From a bacterium (GTDB lineage: Bacteria > Armatimonadota > Zipacnadia > Zipacnadales > UBA11051), in the NCBI GenBank assembly GCA_021372615.1, contig JAJFUB010000102.1:1-64000 (forward strand): DNA of 64,000 nucleotides, in the 5' to 3' direction. Below the pieces are notes generated by a model that was given only the letters and a program-made list of their open reading frames with translations, was not told the DNA's origin and searched no databases. Positions 56,789 through 64,000 of this stretch are shown piece after piece. The translations under genes and the position numbers were made by a program. Position 1 is the first letter of the stretch. Every line of letters begins with the position of its first letter.

Positions 56789-56904
56789 GTGACGGCCCGC
56801 CGGAGGGCCGCAGCCTGCCGTGCGTCGCAGACAACCGCTGACCGCCCGCTCATCAGCCACACTTGCGGCGATGCTCCTGCCCGCATCGCCCCGGGAGGTC
56901 TGGG

Positions 56905-59490
56905 ATGGATCTCGAACGGATCCACGGCGCCATCGCCGAGGGCATGACAGCGCCTGTGGTCGTGTGTGACCTGGAGGGCAGGGCTCTATACATCAACCCG
57001 GCGGGGGAGCGGTTCTGCGGCCATACTCAGGACAGTCTGCGCGGCACGATGTGCCGTGACTTTATCCTCGACTTCCCCCAGCCCGCCACCAGGCCGGGCC
57101 TCCTCCGCCTCACCGAGTTCGAGAGCCGCGTCAGGGTCGGCACGACCGAGGAGCGGCAGGTGCGCGTCACCATGTGGCCTCTGCTGGCCCCCGATGGCAT
57201 CTGCGGCTACTGCATGATGCTCGAGGACGCACGCGACCACCAGCAACTCCTCGAAGCCCTGCACGAAAGCGACATCCGCTACCGCACGCTCGTCGAGAAC
57301 ATGCTCAACGGGCTGGCGCACTACCGCGTCATTCTCGATGAGCAGGGGCGCCCCGTGGATGCGGTCTTCCTCGAGGTCAACCCGGCCTTCGAGAGCATCA
57401 CCGGGATCAGTCGCGACTCCGTGGTGGGAATGCGCGTCACCGAGGTGCGGCCGGATGTGGATCGCGAATGGGTGGAACTGATCGGCCAGGTGGCGCTGAC
57501 GGGGGCGCCGGTGCGTTTCGAGCGCCATTCCGAGCGCCTGGGCAAGTGGTTCGCCATGCTGGCCTACAGCCCCCGCGAGGGCTACTGCGCCATCGTGTCG
57601 GAGGACATCACCGAACGCAAGCTGATGCTGCAGGCGCTGCAAGACAGCGAGGCGCGCTACCGCGAGTTGGTGGAGAGCGCGAACAGCCTGATCCTCAAGA
57701 TCGCCGCCGACGGGCGGCTCCTGTTCCTCAATGGCTTCGCCTGCCGCTTCTTCGGCGTGAGCAGCCGGGACGTGGTCGGCCACCCGGTCGTGGGCACGCT
57801 CCTGTCGCCCGAGGACATCACCGAGGAGGCGTTCCGGCGTCAGCTTCGCCGCGCCGGCGGACGGCGCCCCAGCTACCGCGACCACATCGTGCCGGTCCGT
57901 TCGGCCGACGGCTCGGTGCGCTGGCTCGCGTGGGTGCTGCGAGCCATCTGCAATGACCGGGACGAAGCCGAAGCGTTCCTCGCCTTCGGCCATGACATCA
58001 CCGAGAGACGGGAGACCGTGGAAGCCCTCCGCGAGAGCGAGGAGAAGTTCCGTACGCTCTTCAACGACGCCAGTGATGGCATCTTCATCCGTAGCGCCGA
58101 GGGGAGCTTCGTGGAGGTCAATGAGGCGCTCTGCCGGCGCCTCGGCTGCGATCGCCGGAGGCTCCTACACGTGCGTCCTGAGGCGATCTATGGGACGCAG
58201 TTCGCCGAGGAGGCCAGCCGCAAGACGGCCGCGGCGACGTCAGGGGACCCGGCTGTCTTCGAGGGCAAGGAGACGGGGACCGATGGGGTCATGCGGGCAG
58301 TGGAGATGAGCGTGCGCCCCATCAGCTACGGCGGCGCGGCGGCGCTGCTGGCGGTGGTGCGCGACATCAGCGAGCGGCGACGGGTCGAGGAGGCCCAGCG
58401 CATGGCCGCTCTGGGACAGCTCGCGGCCGGCGTGGCCCATGAGTTCAACAACCTGCTGGCGGCGATGATGATGAAGGCGGAGCTGGTGGCACTCGAGGAC
58501 GATCCGCAGGGATACGAGGAACTGACCGAACAGGTCATCCGGTCGTGTCGGCGGGGCGCGGAGATCTGTCAGAACATGATCGCCTTCGCCAGCCCCAGCG
58601 ACCTGCAGCGCGAGCCGCTGCGGGTCGAGGAGCCCATCGAGGCGGCCCTGGCCATCGCTACGCGTCAGATGGAGACCGCCAGTATCGCGGTCGTGCGCGA
58701 CTACCACACCGAGGGCTGCCAGGCCATGGCTGACCCCGGCCAGATCGAGCAGGTTTTCCTGAACCTGTTCATGAACGCCTGCCACGCCATGCCAGCCGGC
58801 GGGACGCTCGAGATCGGCACCCGCTGTGACAACGGCGACCTCGTCGCGACGGTCCGAGATACGGGTATCGGCATCGCCACCGAGAACCTGCCCCGCATCT
58901 TCGAGCCGGTCTTCACCACCAAGGGGCGGCTGGGGCAGAGCGACATGCCCGGCACCGGGCTGGGGCTGTCGGTCAGCCACGGGATCATCCACGCCCATGG
59001 CGGCAGCATCAGCGCCCGCAGTGAGAGTGGCCAGGGCAGCGTCTTCACAGTCAGGCTGCCGGTGTGGCAGGCGAGCGCCCCGGCCGAGGGCCAGCATCTC
59101 GCGCCGTCTCCCCGACAGCCCATCCCGGGCGTCGGCCACCGCGTGCTGGTGGCCGAAGATGAGACCGACATCTGCAGCCTGTTGGCCCAGGTGCTGCAGG
59201 GCCGAGGCTACGAGGTCGTCGTAGCCGGCGACACCAAACAGGCGCTACAGGCCCTCGATACTGAAGGCTTTAGCCTCATCATCGCCGATTGGCTCATGCC
59301 CGGCGGTGGCGGGCGCCAGGTCGTTTCCCGCGCCCGGCAGATGTCTGGCGACCCTCCGGTCATCATCATCAGCGGCAAGCTCGGCCTCGAGCTGATCGAG
59401 GCTCTGGAGCCGAACGTCGTGCGCTGCCTGCAGAAGCCCTTCCACCTCGCCGAACTCCTCGACACCATCCAGGACGCCCTCGTCCGCTAG
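56905..59490 (+). CDS. Hybrid sensor histidine kinase with PAS repeats
   Basis: An 861-residue cytoplasmic two-component kinase. Four PAS-type sensor segments (about 10-110, 130-240, 245-365 and 370-490, each ending near the DITER or DISERR motifs) are followed by the HisKA box LAAGVAHEFNNLLA with phosphorylated H512, the ATPase domain (NLFMNACHAM, DTGIGI, GTGLGLS) and a C-terminal receiver domain with phospho-acceptor D795 (IIADWLMPGG) and K844. No membrane segment is seen. GGGAGG precedes ATG 56905. No separate response regulator is adjacent. Confidence 0.95.
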   Translation: MDLERIHGAIAEGMTAPVVVCDLEGRALYINPAGERFCGHTQDSLRGTMCRDFILDFPQPATRPGLLRLTEFESRVRVGTTEERQVRVTMWPLLAPDGICGYCMMLEDARDHQQLLEALHESDIRYRTLVENMLNGLAHYRVILDEQGRPVDAVFLEVNPAFESITGISRDSVVGMRVTEVRPDVDREWVELIGQVALTGAPVRFERHSERLGKWFAMLAYSPREGYCAIVSEDITERKLMLQALQDSEARYRELVESANSLILKIAADGRLLFLNGFACRFFGVSSRDVVGHPVVGTLLSPEDITEEAFRRQLRRAGGRRPSYRDHIVPVRSADGSVRWLAWVLRAICNDRDEAEAFLAFGHDITERRETVEALRESEEKFRTLFNDASDGIFIRSAEGSFVEVNEALCRRLGCDRRRLLHVRPEAIYGTQFAEEASRKTAAATSGDPAVFEGKETGTDGVMRAVEMSVRPISYGGAAALLAVVRDISERRRVEEAQRMAALGQLAAGVAHEFNNLLAAMMMKAELVALEDDPQGYEELTEQVIRSCRRGAEICQNMIAFASPSDLQREPLRVEEPIEAALAIATRQMETASIAVVRDYHTEGCQAMADPGQIEQVFLNLFMNACHAMPAGGTLEIGTRCDNGDLVATVRDTGIGIATENLPRIFEPVFTTKGRLGQSDMPGTGLGLSVSHGIIHAHGGSISARSESGQGSVFTVRLPVWQASAPAEGQHLAPSPRQPIPGVGHRVLVAEDETDICSLLAQVLQGRGYEVVVAGDTKQALQALDTEGFSLIIADWLMPGGGGRQVVSRARQMSGDPPVIIISGKLGLELIEALEPNVVRCLQKPFHLAELLDTIQDALVR

Positions 59491-59626
59491 CCCGGTCTCA
59501 TCGTGCCCTCTCCCCCATCGTTCCCCCCACAAACGCGGAATGACCCTATCGGCCACCGCGTCATATGGGCATACACAGTGAAGCACACGCCTCCCACAAG
59601 AGGCTGACACAGAAGGAGCAGAACCG

Positions 59627-60388
59627 ATGAAGAGAATAGTGCTCATGATGACGCTGATCGCCCTGTCGGGCTTGATCGGGACGATGGTCTCGGCCCAACA
59701 GGCCGGACCGGCGCAGGGGCAGCAAGGGAAGCCCCGGCAGGCAGCAGTCCAACTGACCGCCGACCAGAAGGCCCAGCTCGAAGCCAAGCTGAAGGAGCTG
59801 CGCGCGGCCAACGCCAAGCCCGAGGAGATCAACGCGGCGATCGGCGAGCTGTTCAAGGGCTGGGGGCTAGAGCCTCCGCGCGGCCGAGCCCTGCTGATGC
59901 TGCAGCTGACTCAGGAGCAGCGCAAAGAGCTTCAGGCCAAGCTGAAGGAGATGCGTGCCGCCAACGCCAAGCCCGAGGAGATCCGGGCGGCGATCACAGA
60001 GATGCTCAAGGGCTGGGGCCTCGCAGTGCCGCAGGAGCAGGGCAAGGGTCAGGGCGCTGGCAACCGCTTTGGCGCTAACCTGACTGAAGAGCAGCGCACC
60101 CAACTGCAGGCCAAGATCAAGGAGATGCGCGCCGCCAACGCCAAGCCCGAGGAGATCAAAGCCGCCGTCGCCGAGATGTACAAGGGCTGGGGCATCGAGA
60201 TGCCGCAGGGCAGGGGCCAGGGCGGCGCCGGTCGGGCCGCGATCAAGGACCTGCTGCAGGGTTTGACCGATGAGCAGCGCCACCAGGTGCTGACCAAGGC
60301 GGATGAGATGCAGAAGGCCGGCTCCACGCCTGAGGAGATCAGGCGGACGATCATGGAGATGATCAAGGGGTTCGGCGATCAGGCTTAG
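59627..60388 (+). CDS. Secreted four-repeat LTxxQ protein
   Basis: A 253-residue exported protein: signal peptide MKRIVLMMTLIALSGLIGTMVSAQ, then four tandem modules of about 42 residues starting LTADQ (residue 43), LTQEQ, LTEEQ and LTDEQ. The first three carry (K/E)LRAANAKPEEI or KEMRAANAKPEEI and KGWG; Gln/Gly-rich linkers separate them. LTxxQ is the motif of Spy/CpxP-like periplasmic chaperones and metal-resistance proteins, but here it is repeated in short helical hairpins. AAGGAG precedes ATG 59627, and a strong terminator follows. Function unknown. Confidence 0.85.
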   Translation: MKRIVLMMTLIALSGLIGTMVSAQQAGPAQGQQGKPRQAAVQLTADQKAQLEAKLKELRAANAKPEEINAAIGELFKGWGLEPPRGRALLMLQLTQEQRKELQAKLKEMRAANAKPEEIRAAITEMLKGWGLAVPQEQGKGQGAGNRFGANLTEEQRTQLQAKIKEMRAANAKPEEIKAAVAEMYKGWGIEMPQGRGQGGAGRAAIKDLLQGLTDEQRHQVLTKADEMQKAGSTPEEIRRTIMEMIKGFGDQA

Positions 60389-60417
60389 CGATGGTGCCAG
60401 GCGAACCGAGCGCCAAG

Positions 60418-60456
60418 CAGAGCGCGCCTCCCGCACAGGCGCGCTCTGTGCTTTTG
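60418..60456 (+). terminator. Intrinsic terminator of the LTxxQ gene
   Basis: Perfect 12-bp stem CAGAGCGCGCCT/AGGCGCGCTCTG with a 7-nt loop, followed by TGCTTTTGC. It lies 30 bp after the stop codon. Confidence 0.88.
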
Positions 60457-60522
60457 CAGGGAGGGCCTGGCGCGACCACCGGGGAATTGGCCCCCAGCAC
60501 ACGCCCGACAGTGAGGACCACC

Positions 60523-61596
60523 GTGCCCCTATCCCATCGTGAGAACTACCTGCGCAATGTCCGCATGACCGGCCCGGAGTGGATGCCGGTCGCCGTCAGC
60601 ATCTCAAACGCCTCGTGGGACCAGTGGCGGGGAGAGATGGAAGAAGTCTGTCTGCGCCATCCGACGCTCTTCCCCGGCTTTGAGCAGGGCAAACGCGACT
60701 ATGACCACTTCGACTTCGGCCCCGCCCACCGCGCCGGCGAGGACTTCGTGGACACCTGGGGCGTCACCTGGCACAGTGAGGTCAACGGCCTGGAGGGCGC
60801 GTTCAGCAACCCGCCGCTGGCCGACTGGAGTGCGCTCGAGACGTACCGCGCCCCGGACCCGCTGCAGACCGGCGACCGCGGGCCGGTGGACTGGGAAGCC
60901 ACCCGGCGGCACATGGCTGCCGCCAAGGCCTCTGGCGGCCTGACCCAGGGATCGCTCGCGCACGGCTTCCTGCTCATGCGCATGTACTATCTGCGCGGCT
61001 TTGAGAACCTCATGGTGGACTTCGCCACCGACGACCCGCACCTGCCCGACCTCATCACGCTCACCAACGCCCACAACCGTGTGATTGTGGACCAGTACCG
61101 GGCGATGGGTGTGGACGTGATGCACTTCGGCGAGGACATCGGCACCCAGAACGCCTCGCTCATCAGCCCGAAGCACTTCCACCGCTGGATCATGCCGGCG
61201 TACCAGGAGCTGATGCAGCCATGCCGCGAGCAGGGGATGATTATCGGCTCACACAGCGACGGCTACATCATGGAGCTGATTGACGACCTGCTGGAGGCGG
61301 GCCTGGACATGGTCAACCCCCAGGACCTGTGCAACGGCATAGACAACCTCGCGCGCGAGGTGAAGGGCCGTGTGTGCATCAAGCTGGACGTGGACCGGCA
61401 GACCATCGTCCCGTTCGGCACGCCGCAGGAGATCCACGACCTGATCGAGGAGGAAGTCCGCAAGCTCGGCGGCCCGCAGGGCGGCCTGGAGCTGATCTGC
61501 GGCATCTACCCGCCCACCCCACCGGAGAACGTAGACGCGGTCTGTACGGCGATGGAGGAGTTCCGGACGTGGTGGTTCGACGGCAGAGGTGGGTAG
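60523..61596 (+). CDS. Uroporphyrinogen decarboxylase (URO-D)-like protein
   Basis: A 357-residue URO-D-superfamily protein. Besides haem enzymes the superfamily includes corrinoid methyltransferases, and the true substrate cannot be decided here. Recognised pieces are VDTWGVTWHSEVNG, GFENLMVDFATDDPHLPDLI, MHFGEDIGTQNASLISPKHF, IGSHSDGYIMELIDDLLEAGLDMVNP and GGLELICGIYP. The HSDG segment resembles the HTCG zinc region of methyltransferases but lacks the Cys. GTG 60523 is chosen with GAGG upstream; the frame upstream overlaps the terminator. A VapBC-like pair follows. Confidence 0.8.
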   Translation: MPLSHRENYLRNVRMTGPEWMPVAVSISNASWDQWRGEMEEVCLRHPTLFPGFEQGKRDYDHFDFGPAHRAGEDFVDTWGVTWHSEVNGLEGAFSNPPLADWSALETYRAPDPLQTGDRGPVDWEATRRHMAAAKASGGLTQGSLAHGFLLMRMYYLRGFENLMVDFATDDPHLPDLITLTNAHNRVIVDQYRAMGVDVMHFGEDIGTQNASLISPKHFHRWIMPAYQELMQPCREQGMIIGSHSDGYIMELIDDLLEAGLDMVNPQDLCNGIDNLAREVKGRVCIKLDVDRQTIVPFGTPQEIHDLIEEEVRKLGGPQGGLELICGIYPPTPPENVDAVCTAMEEFRTWWFDGRGG

Positions 61597-61608
61597 AACA
61601 GAGATTGC

Positions 61609-61637
61609 TTGCAGGCACGCACACCACCTGCTATCAT
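61609..61637 (+). promoter_or_regulatory. Promoter of the VapBC-like pair
   Basis: TTGCAG (61609-61614), 17-bp spacer, TATCAT (61632-61637), followed by TATCGATA, an 8-bp palindrome that could be an antitoxin operator. AGGGAGA follows, 9 bp before the ATG. Confidence 0.55.
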
Positions 61638-61671
61638 GTATCGATAGAGCGATTGCAGGGAGAATACGCTT

Positions 61672-61881
61672 ATGGTGCGCGTTAAGGTGTCGAGTAAGTA
61701 TCAGGTCTCAATACCTAGCGAAGTGAGAAAGAAGCTGCATATCAGACCAGGACAAGAGCTGCAGGTTGAGGTGTCTGATGGCAGCATCTGCCTGCTGCCC
61801 GTGCCTACGCTGGACGACATCATCGGCATTGCGCCTGGACTAACCTACAGGGGCGTGCGCGAGAAGCAGGACCGGATATGA
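61672..61881 (+). CDS. AbrB/MazE-type antitoxin
   Basis: A 69-residue SpoVT-AbrB-domain protein (VKVSSKYQVSIPSEVRKKLHIRPGQELQVEV), the swapped-hairpin DNA-binding fold of antitoxins and transition regulators. The C-terminal tail (DDIIGIAPGLTYRGVREKQDR) should bind the toxin. It overlaps the downstream toxin gene by ATGA, and the -10/TATCGATA region ahead suggests self-repression. Its base composition is less GC-rich than neighbouring genes, compatible with horizontal transfer. Confidence 0.9.
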   Translation: MVRVKVSSKYQVSIPSEVRKKLHIRPGQELQVEVSDGSICLLPVPTLDDIIGIAPGLTYRGVREKQDRI

Positions 61882-62255
61882 TCCTCATGGACTCGTCCGG
61901 CTGGATCGAGCTTGCGGGGCGAGGGCCCCGGTATGAGTCATTTGCGGAGATGCTGCGCGGCGCCGACGTGGTCGTCGTGCCGACCGTTGTGGTTCGCGAA
62001 GTGTACCGCGCGGTCGAGTTGTCGGCAGGGCGTGCCCGCGCTGATCAGGTATCCCGGTACATCGCCAGCTTCCATGTGGTATCGCTCGACCTCGATTTGG
62101 CCATCAGTGCGGCGCGGTGCGCGCATGACATGAAGCTTGCCCTGGCGGACTCCATCATCTACGCGACCGCGCAGGCGTGCGGAGCCCGCATCGTTACCGG
62201 CGACGCCGACTTCGCCGCCCTGCCAGGCGTAGACTTCATCCCTGTCGAGCAGTAG
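61878..62255 (+). CDS. PIN-domain ribonuclease toxin (VapC-like)
   Basis: A 125-residue PIN-domain protein, expected to cleave RNA. The acidic residues of the active site are visible: D5 (MILMDSSGW), Glu in VVREVYRAVE, Asp in LALADSIIYATA and Asp in TGDADFAAL. It is translationally coupled to the antitoxin by overlap of ATG and TGA. Target RNA is unknown. Confidence 0.9.
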   Translation: MILMDSSGWIELAGRGPRYESFAEMLRGADVVVVPTVVVREVYRAVELSAGRARADQVSRYIASFHVVSLDLDLAISAARCAHDMKLALADSIIYATAQACGARIVTGDADFAALPGVDFIPVEQ

Positions 62256-62285
62256 GGCCTGCCGCTGTCCGAGCGGAGGCCCAGG

Positions 62286-63335
62286 TCAGACCGTCACCGC
62301 CGCGTGCGTGCTCGCCGCCTGCACCGCTGCCTCGGCCAGCTTCAGTGCCGCTACCCCGTCCTCGGCTGTGGCCAGCGGCGTCTCCTCACCCCGAATGGCC
62401 TGTAGCACCGTCTCGATCTGCACGCGGTAGATGTCGTCTCGCGCCACGATGACATGCTCGACGTGATGGGCGTGCCTCGGGCTGTCGTCCCTCTCGAAGT
62501 CAAACAGCTCCAGCATGCCCGTCTGGAAGTCGTACCTGACGACCCCCCGGTCGCCGTACAGCTCTACGTGCGAGCGCTGCGGGTGCTGGATGTAGTCCAT
62601 GTGGATCTGACCGACGGCCCCGGACTTGTAGCGCACCAGCAGGCTGAATAGGTTCGGCTGCGGGAGCATCGGCAGGTCGCCCAGCGTCGCCGACTCGGCG
62701 CTCACCCGCTCGGGCTCCCCCAGGAACAGCCGCATGTAGTCCAGCAGGTGCGTGTAGTCAATGATCAGCGCGTTGGGCTCGGTCATGCGGTAGGGCGTGG
62801 TGGCGCACATGAGCGTGAAGTACGTGCCGACCATCGCCCGCCCGCCGACGAGTGTCCCCAGCACGCCGGAGCGCACGATCTCCAGCACACGCCGCAGCCC
62901 GCCGTGGGAGCGCAGGGAGTAGCCGACGGCGAACACGCGCGTGGGAGGGGTCACCGACCCCGAACTGTCGCGGTCGGTGACCGCTCCCACGCCTCCCCCC
63001 CCGCCCACCGTCTCCGCAATCGCTTCCGCATTCCCCACCGAGTCCGCCAGCGGCTTCTCGCACAGCACGTGGCATCCGGCCTGCCAGGCCGCCTCGACCA
63101 TCGGGCGGTGCAGGTGGTTAGGCGTGCAGATGTAGACCACGTCCGGCCGTTCGGCCAGCGCTGCCGCGTAGTCGGTGAAGGGCCGCGCGCCAGGCGCCTG
63201 CTCCGTCGCCGCCTGCAGGTTCGCCTCCAGCGTGTCGCAGACCCGGACCTCCGCTGCGGGCTGCTCGCACCACAGCCGCGCATGGCGCTTGCCGATTGAT
63301 CCACAGCCTGCGACGAGCACTCGTATCCGGTCCAT
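62286..63335 (-). CDS. Gfo/Idh/MocA-family oxidoreductase (third)
   Basis: A 349-residue NAD(P)-dependent oxidoreductase. The Rossmann start is VLVAGCGSIGKRH, the signature is CEKPLADS with its Lys near residue 91, and the C-terminal domain has IIDYTHLLDYMRLFLGEP. Substrate is unknown. ATG 63335 has GGAGGCG upstream; a longer frame to 63407 is rejected. Oddity: residues 116-132 (VGAVTDRDSSGSVTPPT) are encoded by a 50-bp palindromic repeat (62941-62990), inserted between the helix after CEKP and the VFAVGY strand. The Gly run before it (GGGGG) also looks inserted. Confidence 0.9.
   Translation of the reverse strand: MDRIRVLVAGCGSIGKRHARLWCEQPAAEVRVCDTLEANLQAATEQAPGARPFTDYAAALAERPDVVYICTPNHLHRPMVEAAWQAGCHVLCEKPLADSVGNAEAIAETVGGGGGVGAVTDRDSSGSVTPPTRVFAVGYSLRSHGGLRRVLEIVRSGVLGTLVGGRAMVGTYFTLMCATTPYRMTEPNALIIDYTHLLDYMRLFLGEPERVSAESATLGDLPMLPQPNLFSLLVRYKSGAVGQIHMDYIQHPQRSHVELYGDRGVVRYDFQTGMLELFDFERDDSPRHAHHVEHVIVARDDIYRVQIETVLQAIRGEETPLATAEDGVAALKLAEAAVQAASTHAAVTV
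62941..62990. repeat. 50-bp palindromic element inside an oxidoreductase gene (copy 2)
   Basis: 48/50 identical to 4571-4620 in valS; the two differences are in the central loop. It is read in frame on the minus strand as VGAVTDRDSSGSVTPPT, 12 of 17 residues equal to the valS peptide because the element is palindromic. Confidence 0.9.
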
Positions 63336-63440
63336 GGGACGCCTCCGCATCAGATTCGGCAGGTGTTTCGCCGCACGATGCCGCATTACCTTACCGCTGC
63401 CCTGCAATTCCTCGCGCCACTGCCAAAGGAGTGCTGCGCT

Positions 63441-64000
63441 GTGTCCAGGATGCTCCTGGTATCATGCCTCATGTTGCTCATGACCTCCGCCGCCCTCGCC
63501 CAGGCCCCCGAGTCGCAGTCCATCGCCGGCCTGAACTACGAAACGCCCCACTATCAGCTCCGCGTGTTCGCCGCCGGGCACTTCGCGGTGAAGATCGGTG
63601 GGTCGTGGATGCCCGGCTGCATCTGCCTGAACATCAACGGCACGCCCCAGTACAAGCAGGAGGCGCTGTCGCACATGGCCTCGACGGTCGAGACCACCCC
63701 CGACGGGCGCAAGATGACCGTGGCCGGCCGCCTTACGCCGGACTTCGCCTTCACACAGACGCTCGTGATGTCCCCGCAGGCCGTCGAGCTGACGTACGTG
63801 GTCGAGGCGCTCAAGACCGTGCAGGCCAAAGACATCAGCATCACGGCCGGGCCGCAGCTCGACCAGGCGAAGGGCCTGCAGGTGCAGATTGACGCGGCTT
63901 CGGGGCCGCGCGAGTTCATCTTCCCGCCGACGGCGCCAGGGCTGGTCGGCGACGTGCGCAGTATCACCTGGCGCAACCTGTCACAGCGGGATGCCCGCAC
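63441..64000 (+). CDS. Secreted protein, partial (runs off the window)
   Basis: An open frame with no stop to the window edge: about 186 codons. It starts GTG 63441 with AAAGGAG 9 bp upstream; ATG 63450 is an alternative. A signal peptide is evident (MLLVSCLMLLMTSAALAQA), followed by a beta-rich region (YQLRVFAAGHFAVKIGG, CICLNINGTPQY, AVELTYVVEALKTV, ISITAGPQ). No family was recognised. Such beta-domain N-termini are common on this organism's secreted glycan-active proteins. It is the divergent neighbour of the third oxidoreductase. Confidence 0.75.
   Translation, partial: MSRMLLVSCLMLLMTSAALAQAPESQSIAGLNYETPHYQLRVFAAGHFAVKIGGSWMPGCICLNINGTPQYKQEALSHMASTVETTPDGRKMTVAGRLTPDFAFTQTLVMSPQAVELTYVVEALKTVQAKDISITAGPQLDQAKGLQVQIDAASGPREFIFPPTAPGLVGDVRSITWRNLSQRDAR

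Noticed and set aside
60523-61596. URO-D-like gene as true haem enzyme hemE
   Set aside because: N-terminal signature of hemE was not seen and the length and motifs fit the broader methyltransferase-like superfamily; left unnamed.

Overview
The window is GC-rich bacterial chromosome with ordinary housekeeping genes (valS, rpsR, accB, hom, thrC, purC, tilS, ftsH, glgC and an elongator tRNA-Met). Between them lie many secreted glycan-active proteins, sugar-phosphate isomerase-like TIM barrels and Gfo/Idh/MocA oxidoreductases. The DUF1559-type prepilin at 30619-31299, with an N-terminus of the [18 protein letters not shown] type followed by [13 protein letters not shown], suggests Armatimonadota or a neighbouring phylum. 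That assignment is inference. No prophage, CRISPR array or insertion-sequence transposase is visible.

Layout. 131-1645: an iron and oxidative-stress group on the minus strand (Fur/PerR regulator, desulfoferrodoxin, ferritin) behind a consensus promoter overlapped by a Fur-like box. 1708-4909: a divergent promoter, a valine T-box leader (specifier GTC) and valS. 4953-13546: a radical SAM-like protein, a TIM-barrel isomerase, two large secreted glycoside-hydrolase-like proteins, a small membrane protein and a C45-type acyltransferase. 13654-17164: a DegT aminotransferase, then a CapA-like phosphatase overlapping a PrsA/SurA-like foldase. 17269-17382: an orphan REP-type inverted repeat. 17422-29210: MoxR ATPase, ribosomal protein S18, RidA-like protein, a second DegT enzyme, two small basic proteins, tRNA-Met, accB, hom-thrC, a GNAT protein, purC, tilS and ftsH.

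29425-33346: two paralogous isomerases bracket the prepilin and a small carboxypeptidase-regulatory-like protein, followed by a membrane acyltransferase. 33408-37412: a 1,334-residue P-loop ATPase resembling BREX PglY/DUF6079 proteins but without BREX partners. 37449-51766: oxidoreductases, an AMP-forming acyl-CoA synthetase, a FecR-domain protein, a flavoprotein, a huge glycine-rich lipoprotein, a beta-helix protein and a GH20-like protein. 52025-59490: a CHASE2 adenylate cyclase, glgC, a FecR lipoprotein and a hybrid histidine kinase. 59627-64000: a four-repeat LTxxQ secreted protein, a UroD-like protein, a VapBC-like pair, another oxidoreductase and a secreted protein cut by the window edge.

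The most unusual structural signal is a set of palindromic repeat elements scattered between genes and inside genes. One 50-bp element is present, 48/50 identical, inside both valS and an oxidoreductase. It lies in frame in both and gives nearly the same 17-residue peptide although the two genes lie on opposite strands. A second palindrome family sits in frame in the acyl-CoA synthetase.
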